Below the pieces are notes generated by a model. It ran no database searches. It was not told the origin of the DNA and saw only the letters and a program-made list of their open reading frames with translations. Below are positions 34,780 to 43,920 of a DNA stretch of 64,000 nucleotides, one piece after another. This stretch comes from Dietzia timorensis (GTDB lineage: Bacteria; Actinomycetota; Actinomycetes; Mycobacteriales; Mycobacteriaceae). The stretch covers positions 434,001 through 498,000 of the forward strand of contig NZ_CP015961.1 of the NCBI RefSeq assembly GCF_001659785.1. The letters run 5' to 3'. Position numbers and translations under genes: made by a program. Every line of letters starts with the position of its first letter. Position 1 is the first letter of the stretch.

Positions 34780-35218
34780 GACTGCCGAGACCGCTCGGAA
34801 GGCGCTAGAGCTACGCCGTGCGGGCACCTCGTACCGCGACATCGCCCACCAACTCGACATCAGCCTGGGCCATGCTCACGACCTTGTGCGCCGAGAGCTG
34901 GCAGAAGTACCAGTTGCCGACCGGATAGCGCTCCGCAACCTGGAGGCCGAACGCCTCGACATGTTGCAAGCGATTGTGTGGCCGCAGGCGCGGACGGGCG
35001 ATCTCGCCGCGATCAAAGAGATCCGAGCGATCTCGGAGTCGCGCCGCAAGCTGTTCGGACTGGACGCCCCGCAGCAGGTGGAGATGCACGACGTCGCACC
35101 CGTGGACATCTTGGGGACGGCGCGGAACATTCTCGCGCTGATACAGGGCGACGAATCAGGGCCGATTATCGACGGGGAGAACTTTGACGAGATGGGCGAG
35201 CTCGACGATGGACCTTAA
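34763..35218 (+). CDS. HTH protein resembling a phage small terminase
   Basis: 151 residues, GTG start with GGAGACCACT upstream. The N-terminal helix-turn-helix is SYRDIAHQLDISLGHAHDLV. A helical middle (LRNLEAERLDMLQAIVWPQA, GDLAAIKEIRAISESRRKLF) ending in GLDAP is typical of small-terminase-like or HTH proteins of actinobacterial phages. If it is a terminase subunit it would redirect packaging to the element, as in phage satellites; otherwise it is a regulator. No large terminase is present. Confidence 0.6.
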   Translation: MKRTFETAETARKALELRRAGTSYRDIAHQLDISLGHAHDLVRRELAEVPVADRIALRNLEAERLDMLQAIVWPQARTGDLAAIKEIRAISESRRKLFGLDAPQQVEMHDVAPVDILGTARNILALIQGDESGPIIDGENFDEMGELDDGP

Positions 35219-35537
35219 CGAGCAGAATCCAAGATAACTCGAGGTGAAACAGTTCGCCGCTGTCCGGCTTGTGACAACCTCGTATGCGCTCCGAATTGTG
35301 ACCGGGGGACGGCGTACCCAAGAGGGCTAAACAGAACATGACTCGATCGAGTACCAGACCAACATGATCGAAACGATCCCCATGCGACGAAAACGTTCGT
35401 GACCTGCCACATGGATTGGCTTCTGGGCGACGTCGTTTCATTCAATCAGTCGTCCGTCTCTAAGATCGACTAGTGGGAGTTCAGCACACGCCTGTGTGCG
35501 GACACAGACCCGAAGTGCTTTGACCGTGAGGATGTAA
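35219..35537 (+). other. Control region before the restriction-modification genes
   Basis: 319 bases without a gene. GGAGTTCAGCACACGCCTGT contains an 8-base dyad ACACGC/GTGTGC nearby (about 35487-35501). Base composition drops from the operon to the left. The promoter for mod-res must be here, but no clear -35/-10 pair stands out. Confidence 0.35.
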
Positions 35538-37652
35538 ATGTCGAGGTTAACGGATCTTCTGCGCACCGCTAAGCAGCTTGACCCACAGCTCGGTGAGGAC
35601 TTGGAGGCCGAGGTTCGCCCCTTGCAGGAGCGCCTTCCGTTCGGGCTCAACTTCGAGCGGCATGCGCCGGAGGCAGTGGAGCTGGCCGGCCACAAGATCC
35701 GCAAGGGCAGTAAGGTGCGAGTCCTACCTCCAAGAGGGTCTACGGAACGGGGCGACCAGCGCATCTGGGTGGTTAAGTCAATCCGCGGCGATTCCGCAGA
35801 GATTGTGGTCCCGAACGGTGAAGCGGTCGAGACTGCCTCCGCTCAGATTGACGATCTCATCCTGGTGGCAGAGTTTAGAGATCGCATTTACCCAGGGCTG
35901 CGTCCAGATGGCTCAGTTGAGCGCGGCGACGACAAACCCTTCCATACCGTTATTAACGGTGAGAACTTTCATGCTTTGGAGCAACTGACGTTCACGCACG
36001 AGCAGTCAGTGGATGCAATTTACATCGATCCTCCCTACAACTCGGGGGCGCGAGACTGGAAGTACAACAATGACTACGTCGAGGGCGACGACCTTTATCG
36101 CCACTCAAAGTGGCTGGCATTTATGGAGCGGCGACTGAAGCTGGCTAAGCGCCTTCTGAAGCCCGACAATTCGGTTTTGGTTGTAACAATCGATGAAAAG
36201 GAACACTTGCGCCTCGGGCTCCTGCTGGAGCAGACCTTTCCTGAAGCCTCTATTCAGATGGTCAGTTCACAAATCAACCCGGCAGCCGTTGCCCGAAGCG
36301 GGCAGTTCGGACGTAGCGACGAGTACCTTTTCTTTGTGATGATTGGCGAAGCTGGTCCGCAGCGGTTGCCGCTTGGAGGCGATTGGGTCACGACGAAGGG
36401 GCGCACGCATAAGGGAGCTATTCGCTGGGACCTGCTCCGGCGTTCGGCGGAGAACGCGGCTCGTACAGATCGGCCCGGCATGTTCTACCCCATTTACATT
36501 GAGCGAGGAACTACGCGAATTGCAAATATCGGGGACCCTATCCCTCTCAACGCTGACCGGACTGCGGTGGCGACTCCTGAACATCAAGAAGCTATCTGGC
36601 CCATACGCAAAGATGGGAGCGAAGGACGGTGGCGTCTTGGACCTTCCGCAGCGCGAGAAGCATGGAATGCAGGGTACCTTCGAGTTGGCTCCAATAAAGG
36701 AGAAAATAGTCCTGTTTACTACCTCGCTCGTGGTGAGCAGAAGAAAATCAATGACGGCATCTACGAAGTAGTCGGTCATGCAGACGACGGGTCAGTTGTC
36801 ACCTCAACGCTAGACGCATCAGAACGTAATGTTGTTCCAGCTACGCAGTGGCGGATTTCAAGTCACGACTCCACCCAATACGGCTCTAGGCTTATCGCGT
36901 TGTTGCTACCGGGGCGGAAGTTCCCGTTTCCCAAGTCACTGTATGCCGTCGAAGATACCCTGCGTTTCTTCGTTGCTGACAAGCCAGAAGCCGTCGTATT
37001 AGATTTCTTCGCTGGTTCGGGAACCACAGCACACGCTGTCATGCGTCTGAATCACCAGGACGGTGGACGCCGACAGTGCATCTCTGTGACAAATAACGAA
37101 GTCTCTGCGGAGGAGCAAGTGAAGCTTCGTAAGGACGGATTGCGGCCCGGAGACTCGAACTGGGAGAGCCTAGGCATTTGTAATTACGTGACGAAGCCTC
37201 GTCTTCGAGCTGCGATTACTGGCGACACCCCGGACGGCGAACCGATTAAGGGTGACTATAAATCCATTGACGAGTTCCCAATGTCAGAAGGTTTCGAGGA
37301 GAACGCGGCGTTCTTCACGCTGACCTACGAGTCGCCGTGGAGGGTGGGTACAGACCGGGCTTTTGCTGCCATCGCCCCGATGCTTTGGCTCAGAGCTGGA
37401 GCAGTTGGGCGTCGCATCGACGCGATCTCCAACGGGTGGGAAGTTGCTGACAGCTACGGCATCATCAATGACCTTGACCAGTCCTCTGAGTTCATCGCGG
37501 CTCTTCAAGCAGCAGAAAATGTTCGGATCGCCTACATCGTGACCGACGATGAGGGCCGCTACCAACAGTTGGCGAACGAGCTCCCGGGTGTTGAGACGGT
37601 GCGCCTTTACGAGGACTACCTCCGCAATTGCGAAATTACTGGTGATTTCTGA
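35538..37652 (+). CDS. Type III-like DNA methyltransferase (Mod)
   Basis: 704 residues. Beta-class amino-methyltransferase order: catalytic DPPYN in IYIDPPYNSGARDWKYNNDY (residues 164-168) precedes the AdoMet site VVLDFFAGSGTTAHAVMRLN (about 485-505). Type III Mod proteins methylate adenine-N6 at an asymmetric site and supply target recognition to the Res subunit. An N-terminal beta-rich module (KVRVLPPRGSTERGDQRIWV) and the variable middle (about 230-460) probably recognise DNA. The stop overlaps the res start by one base. Codon usage is less GC-biased than core genes, consistent with transfer. Confidence 0.88.
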   Translation: MSRLTDLLRTAKQLDPQLGEDLEAEVRPLQERLPFGLNFERHAPEAVELAGHKIRKGSKVRVLPPRGSTERGDQRIWVVKSIRGDSAEIVVPNGEAVETASAQIDDLILVAEFRDRIYPGLRPDGSVERGDDKPFHTVINGENFHALEQLTFTHEQSVDAIYIDPPYNSGARDWKYNNDYVEGDDLYRHSKWLAFMERRLKLAKRLLKPDNSVLVVTIDEKEHLRLGLLLEQTFPEASIQMVSSQINPAAVARSGQFGRSDEYLFFVMIGEAGPQRLPLGGDWVTTKGRTHKGAIRWDLLRRSAENAARTDRPGMFYPIYIERGTTRIANIGDPIPLNADRTAVATPEHQEAIWPIRKDGSEGRWRLGPSAAREAWNAGYLRVGSNKGENSPVYYLARGEQKKINDGIYEVVGHADDGSVVTSTLDASERNVVPATQWRISSHDSTQYGSRLIALLLPGRKFPFPKSLYAVEDTLRFFVADKPEAVVLDFFAGSGTTAHAVMRLNHQDGGRRQCISVTNNEVSAEEQVKLRKDGLRPGDSNWESLGICNYVTKPRLRAAITGDTPDGEPIKGDYKSIDEFPMSEGFEENAAFFTLTYESPWRVGTDRAFAAIAPMLWLRAGAVGRRIDAISNGWEVADSYGIINDLDQSSEFIAALQAAENVRIAYIVTDDEGRYQQLANELPGVETVRLYEDYLRNCEITGDF

Positions 37653-40207
37653 TGCGCTTTACTCTTAAGGACTACCAGGCTGATGCGGTCGGAGACATTC
37701 TTCGGGAGCTCGCTTCGGCACGGGACTTTTATCGAAGCGCGAGTCGACGAGTGAGTTCGGTTGCTCTTGCCTCGACGACCGGCTCAGGCAAGACAATCAT
37801 GGCTGCGGCAGTGATCGAGGCGCTGTTCTGGGGCAGCGACGACTTCGATGTCCCGTCAGATCCTAACTCTGTGGTGATGTGGTTCAGCGATGATCCGTCT
37901 CTGAACCAACAGACTCGCCATCGTCTCCAGCAGGCGTCGGATCGGCTGCGCAGTCGTCTGATTACCGTGGAACATCCGTTTCGCCATGCGAAGCTTCAGC
38001 CGGGCAACGTGTACTTCATCAACACGTCCAAGCTTTCCCGTAACAGTTTGCTCGTGCGCGGATACGAGAGCGCGGAGACGCTTCCAGGCATGGCCCCGCA
38101 TCCGGATACGGTCCCATTCACGTTCTGGGACACGCTACGCAACACGATTGAGGACCCGAACCTCACGCTGTACATGGTCCTCGACGAGGCGCACCGAGGA
38201 ATGGGTCGACGGTCAACGTCCGACACCCCGACCATCGTCAAGCGACTGATCAACGGCCACAATGGGGTGCCACCGATTCCGATCGTATGGGGCATCTCGG
38301 CGACCGTGCAGCGATTCGAGGAATCGATGGACGAGGCGCAGGTGCAAGACAGTCGTGTCCATCTTCGAACGGTCGCTGTGGACCCGGTACGCATTCAGGA
38401 ATCTGGGCTCCTCAAGGACGACATCGTTCTGGACTTCCCGGCCGAGACCGGTGATTTCAATACCGTGTTGCTTCGCCGAGGTGTCCGCAAGGTCAAGTCG
38501 ATGTCGGCCGCTTGGAGCGAATATGCGGCTGCGCAGAGTGAGGAGGAGTCGGTAAAGCCATTGCTTGTCCTTCAGGTACCCAACAAGCCCTCAACAACGG
38601 AGCTGGCCGCTGCGATCGACTCGATCTACGACGAGTGGCCCGATCTCGGATACGACGCAATCGCTCACGTGTTCGGTGAACATAAGACACAGTCATTCGG
38701 GCCATTCAGCGTTCCGTACATTTCTCCGGAGAGGGTGCAGGATGCAACCTACATCCGCATACTGCTGGCCAAGGATGCCATCAGCACAGGGTGGGACTGT
38801 CCTCGAGCAGAGGTCATGGTGTCATTCCGCCCAGCGAAGGACGAAACCCACATCACGCAGCTCCTAGGTCGGATGATTCGCACGCCATTGGCTCGCCGCG
38901 TGGAAGGTGATGACCTTCTGAATAGCGTCGAGTGCATCCTACCGAAATTCAACCGCAAGGCAGCCAACCTAGTGTTGGAAAAGATCATGGGTACAGAAGT
39001 TCTCGACGACGACTTCGAGATTGGCAGGCGGGTTTTAATCGATCCGCTCCTGATGACACCGAACCCTGAGGTCCCCGACGAAGTGTGGGAACTGTTCTCC
39101 GAACTACCCACCGAGACGCTTCCGAGGAAGCACGCAAACCCCATCAAGCGTTTGACGTCTCTGGCTCATGCGCTGGCGGCCGACGGCTTGGAGCCGGGCG
39201 CGGGAGCCCTCGCCCACGAGCGGCTACACGGGGTTTTAAATGGCTTGGCGGCGGAGTATTCGAAAGACCTCGCCAAGGCGCAGGAGGACGTGCTCACGGT
39301 GACTGGAGGAACTGTGCGTAGCCATCGCGGACTGCGCACCGATAGCGTGTGGGCCGAGGAAGCAGACGACCGGGCGATTCAGGACGCTTATCGTCATGGC
39401 GCCCGGACAATCACACCCGACGTTGCGCGAACGTACATTGATCATGTCGTCGAAGACAATGATGACGAGGACGTATTGCGCGAAGCCCATGTTCGTGTGG
39501 CTGCGCTGGCGATGCTCCCACAGACACGGCCCAAGTTGGATGAAGCAGCCGATGCACTTGCAGCCAAGTGGTTGGGCGAGCACCGCGTCACCATCAAGGC
39601 ATTACCGGAGTCGCGTCAAAGTCTCTTCGCTGAGATCACCGCAATGAGTACCGATCCGCAACTGGTCTCGATGGCGTTACCGAAGAATCGGCAGGAAGAA
39701 ACCAAGCGATTCGTGGGCGAATCGGCCCAACTCCTTGATCGCCGTCCATTGCACCTGCTCGCGGACGAAGAGGGGATGTTCCCCGTGGGAAAGCTAAACC
39801 CCGACGAGATTGAAGTACTCGACACCGAGGCGGCCCGCGGAAATCTGCTCGCCTGGTACCGCAACCCGGCCGGCGGGCGCGACTCCATGAGCGTCGCCTA
39901 CCAGGATCGCCACGGCGATTGGCGCACTCTCAGACCCGACTTCCTGTTCTTCATTGACAACAGCAAGGGCGTGCAGGCTAACATCGTCGATCCTCACGGT
40001 GCGTGGCTACCCGATGCTCTGGCGAAGATGAGGGGCATGGCACGTTTCGCCGAAATTCATGGTGAAGACTTCCATCGGATCGAATCGATATCAAGGATCG
40101 ACGGCAAGCTGCGCGTCTTGGATTTGAAGCTTGCAGATGTCAGGGCAGCTGTACTGGACGCGCGAGACGCAGATGATGCATACCGCACGTCGTCGGTGGA
40201 GTACTGA
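37652..40207 (+). CDS. Type III-like restriction enzyme helicase-nuclease (Res)
   Basis: 851 residues. SF2 helicase: Walker A ALASTTGSGKTIMAAAVIEA (about 40), DEAH box LYMVLDEAHRGMGRR (about 172), SAT-like GISATV, motif V/VI STGWDCPRAEVMVSFRPAKD and THITQLLGRMIRTPL. The C-terminal part contains RTLRPDFLFFIDNS followed by NIVDPHG, a PD-(D/E)xK-like nuclease in which the last ExK reads DPH, so cleavage chemistry is less certain. With Mod it should form a restriction-modification system that translocates or signals along DNA. It is the last gene before attR. Confidence 0.85.
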   Translation: MRFTLKDYQADAVGDILRELASARDFYRSASRRVSSVALASTTGSGKTIMAAAVIEALFWGSDDFDVPSDPNSVVMWFSDDPSLNQQTRHRLQQASDRLRSRLITVEHPFRHAKLQPGNVYFINTSKLSRNSLLVRGYESAETLPGMAPHPDTVPFTFWDTLRNTIEDPNLTLYMVLDEAHRGMGRRSTSDTPTIVKRLINGHNGVPPIPIVWGISATVQRFEESMDEAQVQDSRVHLRTVAVDPVRIQESGLLKDDIVLDFPAETGDFNTVLLRRGVRKVKSMSAAWSEYAAAQSEEESVKPLLVLQVPNKPSTTELAAAIDSIYDEWPDLGYDAIAHVFGEHKTQSFGPFSVPYISPERVQDATYIRILLAKDAISTGWDCPRAEVMVSFRPAKDETHITQLLGRMIRTPLARRVEGDDLLNSVECILPKFNRKAANLVLEKIMGTEVLDDDFEIGRRVLIDPLLMTPNPEVPDEVWELFSELPTETLPRKHANPIKRLTSLAHALAADGLEPGAGALAHERLHGVLNGLAAEYSKDLAKAQEDVLTVTGGTVRSHRGLRTDSVWAEEADDRAIQDAYRHGARTITPDVARTYIDHVVEDNDDEDVLREAHVRVAALAMLPQTRPKLDEAADALAAKWLGEHRVTIKALPESRQSLFAEITAMSTDPQLVSMALPKNRQEETKRFVGESAQLLDRRPLHLLADEEGMFPVGKLNPDEIEVLDTEAARGNLLAWYRNPAGGRDSMSVAYQDRHGDWRTLRPDFLFFIDNSKGVQANIVDPHGAWLPDALAKMRGMARFAEIHGEDFHRIESISRIDGKLRVLDLKLADVRAAVLDARDADDAYRTSSVEY

Positions 40208-40730
40208 TGGAAACGGAAGCAGCAGACGACGTCTTACGTCGATGAATGCCTAAGTACTGCGTGCCCACGTCTGGCGGTGAGTTTGCTTAACTACGTATTC
40301 ATTGACTGGAGTCCGAAACACAGTCGAGGGTGCTGCCCTCTTCGTAAACCCACCGTTCAGTTTGGGAGGCGTGCGCGAACATCCTCGTCGATGGCTCCAA
40401 CGATATCGTCTGTATGGTCGCGGTTTCGCTCGATAGGTGGGCGGCGATCGAATTGGTCCCCTCGCCGTGCTGCACGAGGTGTGTGCCGGAGGCACACTGT
40501 TGTGGTTCCTCTAGATGGGCCAGCGCGCGGCAGCTGTTGACAGCCACCCGTACGGGTGGTGAATCGTGTTGCCGACCTGGGGTCAAGTTCTCGGAAAACG
40601 GTCTCAGAATCGCCTGAAACGGCGCGGAAACGGAGGCCATTCCGGCCCAATTGTGGCAAAGATGTGGCACACGGGGGAAGCGAAGCATTGTTTTATCGCC
40701 TTGAACTGGGGGCAAAAGAGAATTGGATGT
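40208..40730. other. Right end of the tRNA-Ser element, no gene
   Basis: No convincing coding frame. CCACCCGTACGGGTGG (40544-40559) is a perfect palindrome. TTGTGGCAAAGATGTGGCAC at 40658-40677 has two GTGGCA copies 12 bases apart, 54 bases inside attR, and resembles integrase arm sites; TTGTGGCA also occurs at the left end. Confidence 0.5.
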
Positions 40731-40748
40731 AATCCTCTCGCCTCCGCA
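40731..40748 (+). repeat. attR of the tRNA-Ser(GCU) element
   Basis: AATCCTCTCGCCTCCGCA, identical to the 3' end of tRNA-Ser(GCU) at 29705-29722. The bases on either side differ, so the shared core is 18 bases. Confidence 0.92.
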
Positions 40749-40754
40749 GCGGGA

Positions 40755-40792
40755 GAAGGCGGGGCAGGCGATCGATCGCCTGCCCCGCCTTC
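40755..40792 (+). terminator. Perfect 19-base-pair palindrome, probable original tRNA-Ser terminator
   Basis: The 38 bases are fully self-complementary around GATCGATC, followed by CTCGTCTCCG rather than T's. It lies seven bases after attR and so would have followed tRNA-Ser(GCU) before the element came in. Confidence 0.6.
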
Positions 40793-40871
40793 CTCGTCTC
40801 CGCTCGCTCGTTTTGCGGTACGAGCTGGTGGCCGTGTATCGTCTTACGGTGTTGCCGCGAGGCAATGGAAA

Positions 40872-40944
40872 GCGCCCGTAGCTCAACGGATAGAGCATCT
40901 GACTACGGATCAGAAGGTTAGGGGTTCGAATCCCTTCGGGCGCA
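40872..40944 (+). tRNA. tRNA-Arg(ACG)
   Basis: Acceptor GCGCCCG (40872-40878) pairs with CGGGCGC (40937-40943), discriminator A. Anticodon arm TCTGA-CTACGGA-TCAGA gives ACG (inosine-modified, reading CGU/C/A). D- and T-arms are normal. Its 3' half is the attachment site of the second element. Confidence 0.95.
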
Positions 40945-40985
40945 CAATAGGTTTGACCAGGCGGTTTAGGTTTCGTTCGGGTCCA

Positions 40986-41004
40986 TTGCGACCCGTTAAC
41001 GACC
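40986..41004 (+). repeat. 19-base direct repeat, left copy
   Basis: TTGCGACCCGTTAACGACC occurs here and at 50276-50294 in the same direction. The centre GTTAAC is palindromic. The copies are 38 and 107 bases from the two att cores and are likely integrase or excisionase sites. Confidence 0.8.
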
Positions 41005-41315
41005 ACCTTTGCGTCCTGGATCCGTCGACGGTGGCAGCGAGGACGCCCGGCCGCCGTCGATCGAGGACCACGAGAGCAGGCCAACCGGCGACTGCCTCAC
41101 AAAAGCCTTGAGCGGGTGCCCGCGCCACCCCGGCGAGCACGCTCCACGGGCGCTGTGCAGACCGGCCACTGCCGACCGGGAGCACCACTGAGGGCTGCGA
41201 TCGCGCGTACCCGCCCACTGGCTCGCGCGACGTCAATCCACCACGAGCGCTACGCGACACACGCCGAGAACTGAGAACAGCGCAGAGAGCTAAATACGTG
41301 AGTGGGATGCAAAAT

Positions 41316-41397
41316 CATGTCATACATGTCATGCATGACATATCGCCTGGTAGAGCGATGACATGCCAGATTGTCCATGACATGTCAGGTCGTCATG
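41316..41397. repeat. 82-base terminal inverted repeat, left copy
   Basis: The reverse complement of 50106-50187 with two mismatches. The repeat is itself built from ATGACATG/CATGTCAT motifs, with the palindromes CATGTCATGCATGACATG-like at one end and CATGACATG at the other. Between the tRNA and the cargo gene (40948-41597) nothing else is recognised. Confidence 0.9.
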
Positions 41398-41597
41398 GAC
41401 GAGGGCCGCGCAGACCGGCGACCGTCTCACTGGTTGTCGCTTTGCGCCCCACTGAATGCCGAGACCGACTGCCCAATCGTCAACGAGGCAGTTCGACTCG
41501 TGTGTATCTGGACAAGATCTAGCGGTTGCAAGTTATACAAGACCTTCTCGCGCAGCAGCCCCTGGTTTCGAAACCTGCCCCCGGTAATGTTGTACTC

Positions 41598-42779
41598 GTG
41601 AATGAAGGCAGCGAAGAAACGAGCTCGTTCGCTTGGAAGCCGCTCTTTTGGGCAAGTTGTGTTGTCGCGATCGTCGTAATCGCGCTGGTTTCGGCGAGCT
41701 GGATAATTCAGGGGTTCTCGTTGACCGTAAGAACGCTTAGCGCTCCACTTCTGGCAGGTGTCGGGGTACTCGCTTCGGCGAGTTTGGTGTTCTTCCGCGG
41801 CGAGCGCGATCACAAACAACGAGAAAATTTAGAGAGCGCGCGGCGCGAAGCGGACTCGCTCCGTGAATACAATCGGCTAAGAGAAGAGTCGAAGCGCGAG
41901 GTCGACCGACTCGAGGCCGAGTCCACGCGGATGCGTGTTCAAGAGCGCGGCAAACGACGAGAAGGTCTGGGCACTCGACTCGCGACTGCGATTGATCACA
42001 TATCTCATGGTGAAGTGACTACCGTGTGCGCGGGGCTGGTCGAGCTTGCCGGTCTCGTTGATGACTGGTGGGGATTAGGTCAGGAACAGCTCGATGACGC
42101 ACAGAATATTGATGGACCAGATCTAGTTACAGCCGAGGTGCGCCGTCGTCGCCAGGAACTAATCGATATCATCTTCAAGCAGGACCTTTCTCCCACCGGC
42201 GAAGGCGCGGAAAAGGTAGGCGAGACTAGAAGCCGAATTCTCGGCGCCCATCTTGATACCTCAGCTATTGCTACGAAGCGAACCTCCCATTCGTTCGCAG
42301 AGGAATCATGGTCACGCCTCGACTTATCCGACGCGAATTTGTCTGAAGCGAGCCTGATGAGAGTGGACTTGTCTGGAGCCGCTTTGACAAGCGCGGACCT
42401 GTCTGGCGCGAACCTGATTGGCGCGAACCTGTCTGGCGCGAACCTGATTGGCGCGGACCTGTCAGGAGCGAATCTGTTGAATGCGGACTTGTCCGGCGCA
42501 CGCCTGTTGATCGCGGACTTGTCCGGCGCACGCCTGATGAGCGCGGACTTATCCGGCGCACGCCTAAAGCGCGCGGACCTGGTTGGCGCTCGCCTAGTGC
42601 GCGCAAACCTGATTGGCGCGGACCTGTCCGACGCCCGCCTAAAGCGCGCGGACCTGTCCGGTGCTCGCTTGAGCGATGCAGGCTCGTTTGTAGCAGAACT
42701 CACTTCTGCTCAATATGACGAGAATACCAAGTTCCCGGACGGCTTTGACCCCGACAATGCAGGAATGATCACGCGTTGA
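41598..42779 (+). CDS. Membrane protein with coiled coil and pentapeptide repeats
   Basis: 393 residues from GTG at 41598; a TTG at 41526 in the same frame is possible but lacks a ribosome site, while TAATGT eight bases before the GTG suggests a leaderless message. Two membrane helices at about 15-38 and 45-66, a charged coiled coil at about 67-125 (READSLREYNRLREESKREV), a helical middle domain, then about 20 pentapeptide repeats of the A(D/N)LSG type (245-360) that fold as a right-handed beta-helix. It is the only gene transcribed outward from the left end and is outside the replication operon, so it is cargo. A defence or toxin role is possible but unproven. Confidence 0.85.
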   Translation: MNEGSEETSSFAWKPLFWASCVVAIVVIALVSASWIIQGFSLTVRTLSAPLLAGVGVLASASLVFFRGERDHKQRENLESARREADSLREYNRLREESKREVDRLEAESTRMRVQERGKRREGLGTRLATAIDHISHGEVTTVCAGLVELAGLVDDWWGLGQEQLDDAQNIDGPDLVTAEVRRRRQELIDIIFKQDLSPTGEGAEKVGETRSRILGAHLDTSAIATKRTSHSFAEESWSRLDLSDANLSEASLMRVDLSGAALTSADLSGANLIGANLSGANLIGADLSGANLLNADLSGARLLIADLSGARLMSADLSGARLKRADLVGARLVRANLIGADLSDARLKRADLSGARLSDAGSFVAELTSAQYDENTKFPDGFDPDNAGMITR

Positions 42780-43650
42780 TCCAGAAGAGAAGAGAAGTCG
42801 CAACGTCGGCTCTTGAGAAGAATTAAGAGGCCATCACCCGGGCGAGAAACAATGGAATATGCCTCCACTGCACGAATCGAACGCGGGCAGTTCGTATAGT
42901 ACGCCGCCGAAAAAGGGACACGGCGAGCGCCTGGCGAAGTCCACGAGCGGAGCGCAGACCGGGCACCGGCGGCGAGCGGGCGCGAGCGCCGGACCCCGCC
43001 GACGCCTCACCGACGCCCGCGCCGCCCGGTCTCCGACGCGCACGCACCCCGACCCTGTTTGAATCCATGAAAGCGGAAGAACCCGCGCACGCTTGAACAT
43101 CACCCACCCAACGCGCTAAGCTCCAAAAACAAGGCCCCCGCAGGGGGCCGCACTTGGTGTGCCCAGATAAAAACAAAAGATAAGCGGCACGAATCGAACT
43201 CGATCTTTCGAGCCTGAATTTCTCGCAATCCTTCCAATTTTGCGCAAATCCTTGCAGAGTTTTGCAGGTCAAAACCTCGTCATTTCCGGCGTACCTACCC
43301 CCTATTTATGCAGGCCAATCGAAAAAATGGACGGCGCGGCGCGGGACAGCCAGGGGGTCGATTTCTCAAAAATAGGTGTAAGAATTTGCAATGAAACGCA
43401 ATGAGTTACGACTCTCGCAATAACAGCGCTCGCGCGCCCGCAGTGCCCGACTTGCGCCGAACCTGCACAGCCCGCACGCGCCGCCGCACACCACGGGCGC
43501 AACGCCGCCGCCGTAACCTCACGGACACCACGCGCCCCGCTGGACACGAGCAAAGCGGCGACGGCGCGCGCGTGTGTGCTGGTGCCGCCAAACGCAAAGC
43601 GCCGCGCCCGACTCGTGAAGAGTCAAACGCGGCGCGCGGTAGGTCCGTGG
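42780..43650. other. 871-base stretch without a confident gene
   Basis: Several open frames exist but none has convincing composition. GCACGAATCGAAC appears twice, at about 42869 and 43192; on the other strand this is GTTCGATTCGTGC, resembling a tRNA T-loop, but no cloverleaf forms. GCAA-containing motifs cluster at 43215-43275 and 43385-43405. A minus-strand terminator is at 43123-43149. Confidence 0.5.
43123..43149 (-). terminator. Terminator of the leftward operon
   Basis: Read leftward: GGCCCCC, loop TGC, GGGGGCC, then TTGTTTTTGG. A strong hairpin followed by a T-run, placed about 500 bases beyond the WhiB-like gene. Confidence 0.85.
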
Positions 43651-43920
43651 TCAGCTATTCGCGATTGAAGCGAGCGCGCGGCGTGCGCCGGGCGCTTGCC
43701 TACGGCCTCGCGTGCCGAGATAGACCCCGGCGCGGACCACGCTTATATCCCCACGCTCTAGCGCGTCGGCGGCGCACTCTCGGACCACGGGGCAGCCTCG
43801 GCAATACTCGGCGGCGTACGCGGCCACCTTGGAATGGTGGCACGACGGCGGGCACGGGTCGGCGCGATGCTTTGCGCACGCGGCGCGGTCGATCCACTCG
43901 TTCGAACGGTTAAGCATCAT
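43651..43920 (-). CDS. WhiB-like iron-sulfur regulator
   Basis: 89 residues from ATG at 43920. WhiB marks: an early Cys in IDRAACAKHR, the trio in AEYCRGCPVVRECAADAL (Cys40, Cys43, Cys49) for a [4Fe-4S] cluster, and the turn VRAGVYLG in place of the usual G(V/I)WGG. Extra cysteines at 23 and 27 (CPPSCHH) are unusual. The basic tail (RGRRQAPGARR) binds DNA in the family. Phage-borne WhiB proteins alter host promoter use and exclude superinfection; such a role here is inferred. The preceding gene's stop overlaps the start region. Confidence 0.88.
   Translation of the reverse strand: MMLNRSNEWIDRAACAKHRADPCPPSCHHSKVAAYAAEYCRGCPVVRECAADALERGDISVVRAGVYLGTRGRRQAPGARRALASIANS

Larger units (their letters stand above)
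29705..40748. mobile_element. 11-kb integrative element in tRNA-Ser(GCU)
   Basis: AATCCTCTCGCCTCCGCA occurs at the tRNA 3' end (29705-29722) and again at 40731-40748, bounding the element. Inside, a tyrosine integrase next to the tRNA is followed by an excisionase-like gene, replication genes, a terminase-like HTH protein and a type III-like restriction-modification pair, nearly all rightward. There are no capsid or tail genes. This is the layout of a phage satellite or small integrative element with defence cargo; packaging by a helper phage is an inference. Confidence 0.88.

Noticed and set aside
41316-41522. Matching open frames in the two 82-base repeats (MHDISPGRAMTCQIVHDM)
   Set aside because: The peptide arises from the DNA repeat read on opposite strands; flanking codons diverge and there are no ribosome sites.
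42823-43272. Minus-strand frames and possible tRNA genes between 42.8 and 43.3 kb
   Set aside because: Composition is not coding-like, and although T-loop-like sequences occur, no acceptor, D-arm or anticodon arm can be paired.
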